Shown here in pieces: positions 48,898 to 60,589 of a DNA stretch of 64,000 bases. A program made the translations under genes and the position numbers. Each line of letters begins with the position of its first letter. Within the stretch, counting starts at the first letter, position 1. The stretch lies in contig NZ_RCHV01000002.1 of the NCBI RefSeq assembly GCF_003665095.1, positions 1,869,501 to 1,933,500 of the forward strand. Direction: 5' to 3'. The stretch comes from Streptomyces sp. Z26. GTDB taxonomy: Bacteria; Actinomycetota; Actinomycetes; Streptomycetales; Streptomycetaceae. A model generated the notes under the pieces. That model was not told the origin of the DNA and did no database searches. It saw only the letters and a program-made list of their open reading frames with translations.

Positions 48898-49647
48898 GTG
48901 ACACCCGCCTCCCGTACCCCCGCCGCGCCCCCCGCGCCGCCGCTCCGCGAGCGCAAGAAGCAGCGGACGCGGCAGACGCTGATCGACACCGCTCTGACGC
49001 TGTTCACGCGGCGCGGCTTCGGCAGCGTCACACTGGACGAGCTGTGCGCCGAGGTGGAGGTGTCGAAGCGCACCTTCTTCCGGTACTTCACCAGCAAGGA
49101 GGACGTGGCGCTGGCCCCGCTGCACGACGTGTGGCGGGCGTACCAGGGGGAGTTGGCGGCGCGCCTCGACGCGCTGCGCGCGACCGGCGACGCGGCGGAC
49201 GCCGTACGGACGACCGGCTCGGACGGGCCGCAGACGCTGCTGCACCTGATGCGGGACGCGCTGCTGGCCGCGCTGGACCGCACCGCCGCCGACACGGACT
49301 GGACGCGGCGGGCCCTGCTCAGCCACCGGCTGGCGGAGCGGACCCCGTCGATGGTCGCGCACGGGCTGCACTTCTGCGAGCGCACCACGGGCGACGTACT
49401 GGAGCTGCTGCACGGCGCCCTCGTGCTCGACGGGCCCGACGACCCGCGCCCCCGTTTCGCCGGGGAGATGCTGCTGTCCGCGCACCGCCACGCGCTCGCC
49501 ACCTGGTCCGCGCGGGCGGGCGCCGACCCGGAACCGGCCCCGGCGGACGTACCGGACGAGGCCCAACTCGCCGCGCTCGTACGGGAGTCCGTCGCCGCCC
49601 TCGCGGACGGCCTGGCGCTCACGGCGACGCCGCGACGTACCGGCTGA
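48898..49647 (+). CDS. TetR-family transcriptional regulator
   Basis: A 249-residue regulator. After a Pro/Ala-rich start, the helix-turn-helix reads LIDTALTLFTRRGFGSVTLD, then ELCAEVEVSKRTFFRYFTSK, the RTFFRYF being typical of a large actinobacterial TetR group. The C-terminal domain should bind a small ligand. GTG 48898 fits the leaderless -10. It probably represses the divergent MDR reductase through the palindrome at 48841. Confidence 0.88.
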   Translation: MTPASRTPAAPPAPPLRERKKQRTRQTLIDTALTLFTRRGFGSVTLDELCAEVEVSKRTFFRYFTSKEDVALAPLHDVWRAYQGELAARLDALRATGDAADAVRTTGSDGPQTLLHLMRDALLAALDRTAADTDWTRRALLSHRLAERTPSMVAHGLHFCERTTGDVLELLHGALVLDGPDDPRPRFAGEMLLSAHRHALATWSARAGADPEPAPADVPDEAQLAALVRESVAALADGLALTATPRRTG

Positions 49648-49665
49648 GCGGTACGCCGCGGCGCG

Positions 49666-49681
49666 CGTGCCCGGCGGCACG
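49666..49681. terminator. Stem-loop between convergent genes
   Basis: CGTGCC (49666-49671) and GGCACG (49676-49681) form a perfect 6-bp stem with a 4-nt loop between the TetR and glycanase genes. Confidence 0.55.
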
Positions 49682-49694
49682 GGGCTGCCCGGTG

Positions 49695-51584
49695 TTACGG
49701 GGCGCCCGTGATCTGGAACTGCGAGCCCGGCTCGACGACCACGTCGCCCTTCGCGGAGTCGGTGATCGTCACGTCCGTGAGCGTCGCGCTGCCGCGCGCG
49801 CCGCCGTGGGCGAGGATGCCCGCGCCGTTGTTGGAGCTGTCGATGGTGACGCCGCTGATCGACGCGTCCGGTACGGCGCCGCCGCCCGACTTGAACTGGA
49901 TGCCGTCGTACGTCGAGTCGTGGATCTCGGTGTCCTTCACCGTGACGCCGGGGATGTCCTGGCCCGCCGCGAAGAGCGTGATCGCGCCGAACTCCTGCGC
50001 CTCGCCCCAGAAGGCGCCGCCGCAGCGGTACAGCGCGTTGCCCGACAGCACCGTCTCGCCGGAGAACGGCAGCGGGTCGTGGTCCGTCGCCAGCATGATG
50101 CCGGGGTAGTTCATGGTGTCGGAGATCAGGTTGTCCTCGGCCTTGTTGCCGTAACCGCCGTAGATCGCGATGCCGTTGGCGCGCCAGGGCAGCTGGACCG
50201 TGTTGCCGCTGAACGTGTTGTCGTGGCCGACGTCCACGGCCGGGTCCTTCACGTAGCGGTTGGCCCAGACGGCGAGCGCGTCGTCCCCGGTGGTGCGGAA
50301 CGAGGAGTCGGTGACGCGCGAGTTACGGGTGCCGTTGGTGAAGTTGATGCCGTCGGCGTACGTGTTGCGCACCCGCATGCCGGTGAACTCCAGGCCGTCG
50401 CCCGGCCCCCACAGCTCGGGGATGTTGCTGTGGTCGCGGCCGACCCACACGCCGACGTTGGCGTGCTCGATCCACACGCGGGAGATCTTCGTGTTCTCGC
50501 CGAAGCGCCCGTTCAGGCCGACGCCGCCCTCGGCGCCGCCGTCACCGCCGCGGATGGTGCCGGAGCCGAAGATGGCCAGGTCGGAGATCTGCGTGTCGCC
50601 GTCGATGTCGAAGCCGAAGTTGCCCTCGTGCGGGTGGTTGATGCCGCCCGCCTCGTGCGGCGGGGTCAGCGAGTAGAGCTGCGAGTGCCACATGCCCGCG
50701 CCCCGTACGGTGACGTCGCGGATGCCCACCTGGTTGAACTCGCCGCGGTCCTGCGGGTCGTCGGTGAGGATCTTCTGCTCCTGGCGCCACTGGCCCGGCG
50801 GTATCCAGACGCAGTCGATGGCGCCGTTCTGGTCGTCGGTGACGGCCTGTTGGAGCGCCTCGGTGTCGTCCTCGCCGTCGTCCGGCACCGCGCCGTACTC
50901 GGTGATCGAGGTGCACTCGGCGGGCTTCTCCGCGGGCGGCGCCACCTGCTCCAGGTCGACGAGGTCGACGATCTGGTACGCGGCGTCGTCGTCGGCGTCG
51001 CGCTGGAGCCGGAACGTGCTGCCCGCCGGGTAGCTCTCCGCCAGCAGCGCGTGGGACTCGTCGAACAGCCGCCGCGCGTCGCCGCCCGGGGTGTTCGTCA
51101 GCCCCTCGGGGTCGTCGCTGCTGCCGTACAACCAGCTGTGCTTGGACGACAGGTCGATCTTCTGCACGAACTCGTCGTTCACGTACAGGCTGAGGGTGGT
51201 GTCCGCTCCCCCGCCGCCCGGAGCGTCGGGGACGGAGTTGCGGACGACGATCGAGTTGGCGGCCGCGGTGGAGGTGAACTCCACGAACTGGCCGGTGCCG
51301 TCGAGCCGTACGGACCGCCGCCCGGACGACTCCGTCGCGAAGTTGGTGTGCCCGAAGGTGCGCTTGGCGTCGGTCTCCAGCAGGGTGCCGTCGAACTCGG
51401 CGGCCTCCGCCTCCAGTTCGACGTACGGGAGGTCCGCACCGGCCCGCGCGGCGGGGGCGGCGCTCGCGGCGCTCGCGTGGGCGGCGGGCTCGGCCGCGGC
51501 GGAGAGCGGTACGAGGGTGGCGGCGACGAGACCGGCGAGGGATGCGCCGGTGAGCAGTCGTCGTCTGGGATGCGTCCGTTTCAT
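49695..51584 (-). CDS. Secreted beta-helix glycanase, GH87-like, with N-terminal carbohydrate-binding domain
   Basis: A 629-residue exported protein. A signal peptide with HPRRRLLTGASLAG (a Tat-like leader) runs to about 45. A CBM6/35-type beta-sandwich (about 52-215: YVELEAEAAEFDGTLLE to QIVDLVDLEQV) follows. The rest is a right-handed parallel beta-helix starting ITEYGAVPDDGEDDTEALQ, with repeated Asp-rich turns including FDIDGDTQISDLAIFG and TTGDDALAVWANRY. The order and the GDDALA motif resemble GH87 alpha-1,3-glucanases (mycodextranases), which attack fungal cell wall glucan; GH55 or pectate-lyase-like folds are alternatives. A strong TTGACA promoter lies about 180 bp upstream. Confidence 0.75.
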   Translation of the reverse strand: MKRTHPRRRLLTGASLAGLVAATLVPLSAAAEPAAHASAASAAPAARAGADLPYVELEAEAAEFDGTLLETDAKRTFGHTNFATESSGRRSVRLDGTGQFVEFTSTAAANSIVVRNSVPDAPGGGGADTTLSLYVNDEFVQKIDLSSKHSWLYGSSDDPEGLTNTPGGDARRLFDESHALLAESYPAGSTFRLQRDADDDAAYQIVDLVDLEQVAPPAEKPAECTSITEYGAVPDDGEDDTEALQQAVTDDQNGAIDCVWIPPGQWRQEQKILTDDPQDRGEFNQVGIRDVTVRGAGMWHSQLYSLTPPHEAGGINHPHEGNFGFDIDGDTQISDLAIFGSGTIRGGDGGAEGGVGLNGRFGENTKISRVWIEHANVGVWVGRDHSNIPELWGPGDGLEFTGMRVRNTYADGINFTNGTRNSRVTDSSFRTTGDDALAVWANRYVKDPAVDVGHDNTFSGNTVQLPWRANGIAIYGGYGNKAEDNLISDTMNYPGIMLATDHDPLPFSGETVLSGNALYRCGGAFWGEAQEFGAITLFAAGQDIPGVTVKDTEIHDSTYDGIQFKSGGGAVPDASISGVTIDSSNNGAGILAHGGARGSATLTDVTITDSAKGDVVVEPGSQFQITGAP

Positions 51585-51697
51585 GGGTGTCCTCGCCTCA
51601 TGCCGGTGGTGGGGGTGGGGTGGTGGAACCGGTCACGGCAGGGAGGTGCAGAGAGGGACAAACATGACACCTGCCGCGTCGTTGCAAGGTGAAGGCT

Positions 51698-51723
51698 GAG
51701 ATTTGAGCTGCTGAGTCAATCTC
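51698..51723. promoter_or_regulatory. Imperfect inverted repeat in the glycanase leader
   Basis: GAGATTTGA (51698-51706) and TCAATCTC (51716-51723) are inverted copies with one extra T. The site lies just downstream of the predicted start site of the glycanase gene, a good position for a repressor. Confidence 0.4.
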
Positions 51724-51741
51724 TTGCGGACTGGCAGTCAG

Positions 51742-51770
51742 AGTTTTCAAGCAGGTTCCGGCTTTGTCAA
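51742..51770 (-). promoter_or_regulatory. Promoter of the secreted glycanase
   Basis: On the minus strand TTGACA (51770-51765), exactly 17 bp, AAAACT (51747-51742). The A+T-rich run is unusual for this window. It implies a 5' UTR of about 150 bases before ATG 51584. Confidence 0.65.
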
Positions 51771-51852
51771 CAGCCCGCGCACGCCGCCCCGCTGGCGCAC
51801 GGGCACGGCGAAGGACCTCCCGGTACCGGGAGGTCGGCCGGGAGGGGTCGGG

Positions 51853-52185
51853 TCAGCCGCGGGGCGCGTACATGATGACGGCCATCCCCACGAGGCAGAC
51901 CAGCGCGCCCACGACGTCGAAGCGGTCGGGCCGGTAGCCGTCCGCGACCATGCCCCAGGCGAGCGAACCGGCCACGAACACCCCGCCGTACGCCGCCAGG
52001 ATGCGCCCGAAGTTCTCGTCGGACTGGAAGGTCGCCACCACCCCGTACAGGCCGAGCGCGAGCACGCCCGCGCCCACCCAGGCCCAGCCCCGGTGCTCGC
52101 GGAGGCCCTGCCACACGAGCCAGGCGCCCCCGATCTCGAGGAGCGCGGCGACGGCGAACAGGGCGACGGAACGGGCGACGAGCAC
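51853..52185 (-). CDS. YnfA/UPF0060 family small membrane protein
   Basis: A 110-residue protein with four predicted membrane helices, typical of the YnfA family, which is related to small multidrug resistance transporters. Characteristic segments are [40 protein letters not shown] and [16 protein letters not shown] 52185 has GGAGGAG 8 bases upstream. It follows the truncated MerR gene by 47 bp in the same direction, an arrangement seen with intact MerR regulators. Confidence 0.92.
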   Translation of the reverse strand: MLVARSVALFAVAALLEIGGAWLVWQGLREHRGWAWVGAGVLALGLYGVVATFQSDENFGRILAAYGGVFVAGSLAWGMVADGYRPDRFDVVGALVCLVGMAVIMYAPRG

Positions 52186-52232
52186 GGTACGGACTCCTCC
52201 GCGAGCAGGGGTGGGGGCGGGGCGGGCGCCGG

Positions 52233-52463
52233 TCAGACGGGCGGGCCGAACACCTCCGCGAGCAGGGCGGTCCCCTCCGGCGGCGCCTGTACGCGCAGGC
52301 GCAGGCGGGGGCCGTCGAGGCGCGGGACGAAGTCGAGGAAGGGGCAGCGGCGTTGCTCGGTGGCGGCCGACTCCGCGACGGCACCGGCCCGTTCGGCGCT
52401 CTCGTAGGAGCGCGGCGTGATGGCCGGGACGCCGGGGCGCGCGGCGAGCTGGGAGATCCGCAT
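52233..52463 (-). pseudogene. Internally deleted MerR-family regulator
   Basis: A 76-residue frame begins as a MerR protein, [20 protein letters not shown] (recognition helix region), then jumps after YESA to the C-terminal end of heavy-metal or multidrug MerR proteins, [20 protein letters not shown] and [19 protein letters not shown]. Normal members are 120-145 residues; the wing, most of the dimerisation helix and part of the effector site are missing, but the frame is intact. Several usually conserved HTH positions are changed (RPGVPAIT for RTGVPATT). It is probably non-functional, though a short protein could still be made. An operator-like dyad remains upstream. Confidence 0.7.
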
Positions 52464-52485
52464 CGTGCTCACGCCACCGACCGTA

Positions 52486-52509
52486 GACCTTCCACCCGAC
52501 CCGGAGGTC
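52486..52509. promoter_or_regulatory. MerR-type operator dyad
   Basis: GACCTTCC (52486-52493) and GGAGGTC (52503-52509) form a dyad of the kind found between over-spaced -35 and -10 elements of MerR-controlled promoters. It lies just upstream of the deleted MerR gene. Confidence 0.45.
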
Positions 52510-52664
52510 AGGGCCCGTGTCGGACGGGGCGCGGCGTGGAACCCGGTGCGGCACGTCAGGCGCGCGGAGGGTCCGCGGGCGCGGGCGACGGACGGAGGCA
52601 CCATGCCGCGGAGGGCGACGACCGGTCGGGTACGGCAGCGGAACGGGAACGCCGGGGAGTGCGC

Positions 52665-54191
52665 GTGAGCGGCACGGACACGGGCCCGCGGGGCACGGGC
52701 ACGGTCCGCGCCCGGCACCTCAGCACGGCCGACACCCTCGGCGTCGCGCTGCGCGTGCTCGCGCCCGCCGTGGCGGAGGGGCCGGTGCTGCGTCGGCCGC
52801 GCGCGATGGCACTGGCCGAACGGTTCGCGTGGGACCGCCGCGCGGTCGACCTGCTCGCGCGGCTGCGCGACCGGTACGACGCGGGCGTGCTGGCCTGCTC
52901 GCTCGGCGGGCGGCGCGTGGCGCTGGTCCTCGACCCCGAGGAGGCGCGGCGCGTGCTGGAGGGGACGCCGGTGCCGTTCAGCCCGGCGACCGCGGAGAAA
53001 CGGGGCGCGCTGCGGCGGTTCCAGCCGCACGGCTCGCTGGTCACGGAGCCCGGCGAGCTGCGTACGGTGCGGCGGCGGGTGAACGAGGCGGCGCTCCAGC
53101 CGGGCGCGGAGTTCCACCGGGCGGCGGCCCGTATCCAGTCGGCGGTGCACGAGGAGCTGTCCGGCCTGGCGCGGGAGGCGTCAGCCGGGCGCTTCGGGCG
53201 GGTCCCCGCCACCGGCCACGACGGGGACGGTGGGGACGGCGGGAACGGGCACGACGGGCATGACGGTGGCGGATCGCTGGACTGGGCCTCCTTCGAGGCG
53301 GCGTGGTGGCGGGCCGTACGGCGGACCGTCTTCGGCGACACCGCCCGCGACGACACCGAGCTGATCACGCTGCTCGCCCGGCTGCGCGGCGCCGGGAACT
53401 GGGCGGGGTTCGCGCCGCAGCACCGCGCCGTACGGGCCCGCTTCCTCGCGCGGCTGCGGGAGCGGGCCGCGCACGCCGACCCCGAGAGCCTGGCGGGCTC
53501 GCTGCCCCGGCAGTCGCCGGACGCGTACGGACCGGACGCGTACGGACCGGACGCGGTGGACGCGTACGGACCGGACGCGGTGGACCCGTACGGGCAGGTC
53601 GCGCACTGGCTGTTCGCGTTCGACGCCGCGGGCATGGCCGTGTTCCGGACGCTGGCGGTGCTGGGTACGCACCCGGACCACCGCGAGCGCGCGCTCCACG
53701 AGGCGGACCGTACGGGCGCCGGGGACGCGCCGGGGCCGGGCGCGGGCGATCCGCCGTGGGAACTGGGCTTCCTCCGGACGTGCGTCCTCGACACCGTACG
53801 GCTGTGGCCCACGACACCGCTGCTGCTGCGCGAGACGACGCACGCCGCGCCCTGCGGCGACGCGGTGCTGCCGCCGGGCACGCTGGTGCTGCTCCACACG
53901 CCGTACCTGCACCGGGGCGAGCGGGCCGCGCCGTACGGCGACCGGTTCGCGCCCGAGCTGTGGCGGGACGGCGGTACGCAGGCGCCGTGGCCGGGCCTCG
54001 TCCCGTTCAGCGCCGGTCCCGGCCGCTGTCCGGGGCGGGACGTGGTGCTGCTGGCGTCCGCGACCTCCCTCGCCGGGCTGCTGGCGCGGCACGACGCGGC
54101 CCCGGCGCCCGGCACGCTGCCGGGGCCGGAAGATCCGCTGCCCGCGACGCTGGACCACTTCGCGCTGCGGTTCGCCGTACGGCCGCGCTGA
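52665..54191 (+). CDS. Cytochrome P450
   Basis: A 508-residue P450. The heme-binding loop is [12 protein letters not shown] with axial Cys455. The K-helix motif, normally ExxR, reads Asp376-Thr-Val-Arg379 ([11 protein letters not shown]). The I-helix region is [17 protein letters not shown] and lacks the usual acid-alcohol pair. Two low-complexity insertions are present: a Gly/Asp/His-rich stretch (about 182-203) and a tandem DAYGP/DAV repeat (about 286-309). The length exceeds the usual 400-460 mainly because of these. GTG 52665 has GGGGAG about 6 bases upstream; GTG 52659 is an alternative. It stands alone and converges on the betaine demethylase gene. Confidence 0.88.
   Translation: MSGTDTGPRGTGTVRARHLSTADTLGVALRVLAPAVAEGPVLRRPRAMALAERFAWDRRAVDLLARLRDRYDAGVLACSLGGRRVALVLDPEEARRVLEGTPVPFSPATAEKRGALRRFQPHGSLVTEPGELRTVRRRVNEAALQPGAEFHRAAARIQSAVHEELSGLAREASAGRFGRVPATGHDGDGGDGGNGHDGHDGGGSLDWASFEAAWWRAVRRTVFGDTARDDTELITLLARLRGAGNWAGFAPQHRAVRARFLARLRERAAHADPESLAGSLPRQSPDAYGPDAYGPDAVDAYGPDAVDPYGQVAHWLFAFDAAGMAVFRTLAVLGTHPDHRERALHEADRTGAGDAPGPGAGDPPWELGFLRTCVLDTVRLWPTTPLLLRETTHAAPCGDAVLPPGTLVLLHTPYLHRGERAAPYGDRFAPELWRDGGTQAPWPGLVPFSAGPGRCPGRDVVLLASATSLAGLLARHDAAPAPGTLPGPEDPLPATLDHFALRFAVRPR
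53520..53594. repeat. In-frame tandem repeat inside the P450 gene
   Basis: Units of GACGCGTACGGACCG (15 bp) occur at 53520, 53535 and 53559, interleaved with GACGCGGTG (9 bp) at 53550 and 53574. All units are multiples of three and keep the frame, encoding DAYGP and DAV repeats. Confidence 0.85.
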
Positions 54192-54218
54192 GCGACCGTA
54201 CGGCGGCGGGCCCCGCCG

Positions 54219-55421
54219 TCAGGCCGGTGGCGGCGGCCCGTCCGTGCCGCAGCGCGCGCGTACCCAGTCGTGGAACTCCCCGATGTGGTGCTCGCTGGGC
54301 ACGAGGACGCCGCCGTGCCGGTAGGCGCGGGACCCCATCACCTGCTGGCAGCGCTCGCACGCGTCGAAGTCCTGCTCGTTCACGCGGTGGAACAGCTCCA
54401 CGGAACGGGTCAGGTCCCGGCCGTCCGCCACGACCTGCGGGAGGTAGAGCCAGTCGCACTCCACGCGCGTACGGTCCGGGGCCGTCGGATACATGCGGTG
54501 CACGATGACGTGGTCGGGCACGAGGTTGAGGAACACCTGCGGCCGTACGGTGATCGCGTAGTAGCGGCGGTCCTGGTCCGCGCCCACGCCGGGGAGGGTG
54601 TCCAGGCCGTCGCCGCCGTCCACGGTGAAGCCGCTGACCTCGTCACCGAACGCGGCGCCGTGCCCCACGTAGTACTGCGCGGCGAAGCCGTCGGCGAACT
54701 CCGGCAGCACCTCGGTGAGTTCGGGGTGGATGGTGGCGCAGTGGTAGCACTCCATGAAGTTCTCGATGATGAGCTTCCAGTTGGCCCGCACGTCGTACGT
54801 GACGCGGCGGCCCAGCTCCAGCGACTCCACGTCCCAGCGGTCCACGGCGTCCGCGTCCCCGAGGCGTGCGGTGACCGCGCCGATCACGTCGTCCTCGAAG
54901 GACGGTGGTTCGTCCGCGAGGCACACCCAGACGTAGCCGAGCCATTCGCGCACGTGCACCTTCACGAGGCCGTACTCGGTACGGTCGATGTCCGGCATGC
55001 TCGTCAGGTTGGGGGCGGCGATCAGCTTGCCGTCCAGGTCGTAGGTCCAGGCGTGGTACGGGCACTGGAAGTTGCGCCGCACCTCGCCCTCCGGCTCGGT
55101 GCAGAGTTTGGCGCCGCGGTGGCGGCAGATGTTGAGGAAGGCGCGTACGGCGCCGCCGCGCGAACGCGAGACGAGCACGCTCTCCCGGCCCACGGGCACC
55201 GTACGGAAGGCGCCGGGCCGCGCGAGGTCGGCTGAGCGCACGGCGCAGAACCACATCTGCTCGAAGAGGTGCCGCTGTTCGCGCGCGAAGACGTCGGGGT
55301 CGGTGTAGTGGTGGCCGGGCAGCGTCGGGATGAGGCTGTCCGGCAGGGCGCGCGCGCCGGGCTCGCCGGACGGGCCGGGGGCGCCGCCGGAGGAGCCGTT
55401 GATGCCGGTGGTCGTGGTCAT
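54219..55421 (-). CDS. gbcA: Rieske aromatic-ring-hydroxylating-type oxygenase, glycine betaine demethylase-like (GbcA)
   Basis: A 400-residue Rieske oxygenase alpha subunit. The [2Fe-2S] ligands are Cys99-His101 and Cys120-His123 (NICRHRGAKLC and FQCPYHAW). The mononuclear iron site is in ENFMECYHCATIHPEL, with His227 and His232. The sequence pattern and the next three enzymes point to glycine betaine monooxygenase, which forms dimethylglycine and formaldehyde; stachydrine demethylase or choline-type oxygenase are alternatives. The reductase partner (GbcB) is not in the window. It is the last gene of the leftward betaine operon, 87 bp after the dimethylglycine oxidase gene. Confidence 0.82.
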   Translation of the reverse strand: MTTTTGINGSSGGAPGPSGEPGARALPDSLIPTLPGHHYTDPDVFAREQRHLFEQMWFCAVRSADLARPGAFRTVPVGRESVLVSRSRGGAVRAFLNICRHRGAKLCTEPEGEVRRNFQCPYHAWTYDLDGKLIAAPNLTSMPDIDRTEYGLVKVHVREWLGYVWVCLADEPPSFEDDVIGAVTARLGDADAVDRWDVESLELGRRVTYDVRANWKLIIENFMECYHCATIHPELTEVLPEFADGFAAQYYVGHGAAFGDEVSGFTVDGGDGLDTLPGVGADQDRRYYAITVRPQVFLNLVPDHVIVHRMYPTAPDRTRVECDWLYLPQVVADGRDLTRSVELFHRVNEQDFDACERCQQVMGSRAYRHGGVLVPSEHHIGEFHDWVRARCGTDGPPPPA

Positions 55422-55508
55422 GTCGCACCTCGTGTGTCGTCAAGGCGGGGAGCGGTACGGGTGGTGCGGTCGGGGTGGCCGGTGCGTCGCGGGTCAGCGG
55501 CGGGCGCG

Positions 55509-58772
<3,264 letters not shown>

Positions 58773-58776
<4 letters not shown>

Positions 58777-59861
58777 AGGACCACCACCGAACGCAGGACC
58801 TCGCCCGCCGCCATCCGCTCGAACGCCTTCTCCAACTCCTGGGCACCCAACGGAATCGTCTCCGACACGAACGCGTCCAGATCCAGACGCCCCTGCCGGT
58901 ACAGGTCGACCAGCATCGGGAAATCACGCGAGGGCAGACAGTCCCCGTACCACGACGACTTCAACGACCCACCCCGCCCGAACACCTCCAACAAAGGCAA
59001 CTCCAGCCGCATCTCCGGTGTCGGCACCCCCACCAACACCACCGTCCCCGCCAGATCACGGGCGTAGAACGCCTGCTCATACGTTTCCGGACGGCCCACC
59101 GCCTCGATCACCACATCCGCACCGTGGCCACCGGTCAACTCCCGCACCGCCTCCACCACGTCCCGCTCCCGCCCGTTCACGGTGTGCGTCGCCCCCATGG
59201 CCTGGGCCGTGGCCAGCTTCCCCGCGTCGATGTCCACCGCGATGACCCGCGACGCCCCCGCGAGCCGCGCACCCGCGATCGCCGCGTCACCGACCCCACC
59301 ACAACCGATCACCGCCACCGAGTCGCCCCGGCCCACGTTCCCGGTGTTGACCGCGGCACCGATCCCCGCCATCACCCCGCACCCCAACAACCCCGCGGCC
59401 GCCGCCGGGACCCGGTCCACCTTCGTGCACTGCCCCGCCGCGACCAGGGTCTTCTCCGCGAACGCCCCGATCCCCAACGCCGGGGACAACGCCGTACCGT
59501 CCTCCAACGTCATCGGCTGGGCGGCGTTGTGGGTGTCGAAGCAGTACCACGGACGACCCCGCCGACACGCACGACAACTCCCACACACCGCACGCCAGTT
59601 CAGGATCACGAAATCCCCGGGCACCACCTCGGTGACACCCTCACCCACCGACTCCACCACCCCCGCCGCCTCATGCCCCAACAGGAACGGGAACTCGTCG
59701 TTGATACCCCCCTCCCGATAATGCAGATCCGTGTGACACACCCCACACGCCTCGACCTTCACCACCGCCTCACCCGGCCCCGGATCAGGCACCACCACCC
59801 ACTCCAAACGAACCCCCTCACCACGACCAGGAGCCACCACACCGCGAACAGACTGAGCCAT
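58773..59861 (-). CDS. mscR: S-(hydroxymethyl)mycothiol dehydrogenase (mycothiol-dependent formaldehyde dehydrogenase)
   Basis: A 362-residue zinc-dependent MDR enzyme. Catalytic zinc site: EACGVCHTD (Cys39) and GHEAAG (His63-Glu64). Structural zinc: Cys95, Cys98, Cys101 and Cys109 in [15 protein letters not shown]. The NAD site is [20 protein letters not shown]. The long CGSC loop and [20 protein letters not shown] match actinobacterial MscR/AdhE2. It oxidises the spontaneous adduct of formaldehyde and mycothiol to S-formylmycothiol. It lies inside the betaine operon, 8 bp after soxG, which fits disposal of formaldehyde from demethylation. Confidence 0.92.
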
Positions 59862-59869
59862 GTCCCGCT

Positions 59870-60589
59870 CTACCTTCCGTCGTTCGTGCATTGCCCGTCC
59901 CCGACGGCGTACTCGGCCATCGAGTCCAGGAGCCAGTCGGTGACGTAGTCCGCGAAGGACGCGCGGACGAAGAGGAGGAAGCCGTCCGGCTCCGGGTCCG
60001 CCACCAGAAGCACCCGCGCGCCGCGCGCCAGCAGCGTCTGCGCGCACGCGTCCGCGCCGAACGCGCGCGGGTGCAGGTCGATCGCGCAGACCTTGCGCAG
60101 CACGTCGCGCGCGCGGGCGCCGCCGAGCCGCAGCGCGGTGCTGTGCGCGGACACGTCGGTGTACGCCACCCGCGCGCCGCCCGCGTCCCCCTCGGCGGCG
60201 CCCGTACGCACCGCCTCCGCCGCCGCCCGCAGCGCGTCCTCCGTCGCGGCGTGCGCGTCGGGCGGGGCGACGACGAGCCACTCGTCGGGGCCGAGCCAGA
60301 GGGCCGTACGGTCGTCGCCGCGCCGCACGGTGTTGGGCGTGCCCGGCAGGCCGGGCGTCAGCGGGAAGCCGTCCGGCGCCGACCGCCCGCCGCCCGGCCG
60401 GTACCGCACGTTGAACTGCGTGAGGAACGGCACCTCCCGCAACTCCACGCCGTACGGTCCGGGCCGCCCGGCCCGCGCCAGCTCCTCCGCCCGGTGCAGG
60501 AGCGGGGAGCTGCGGGCGTCGGTGGAGGCGGTGGGTACGGGCGCCGCCGGGGCGGACGCGCCGGGGAGTGTCGTGACCGTGTCAGCCAT
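59870..60589 (-). CDS. soxG: Sarcosine oxidase gamma subunit
   Basis: A 239-residue GcvT-like subunit of heterotetrameric sarcosine oxidase. Family segments are [62 protein letters not shown] and [19 protein letters not shown]. It has an Ala/Pro-rich N terminus. ATG 60589 overlaps the end of soxA by 8 bases, with AGGGAG upstream. It supports the folate-binding half of the complex. Confidence 0.92.
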   Translation of the reverse strand: MADTVTTLPGASAPAAPVPTASTDARSSPLLHRAEELARAGRPGPYGVELREVPFLTQFNVRYRPGGGRSAPDGFPLTPGLPGTPNTVRRGDDRTALWLGPDEWLVVAPPDAHAATEDALRAAAEAVRTGAAEGDAGGARVAYTDVSAHSTALRLGGARARDVLRKVCAIDLHPRAFGADACAQTLLARGARVLLVADPEPDGFLLFVRASFADYVTDWLLDSMAEYAVGDGQCTNDGR

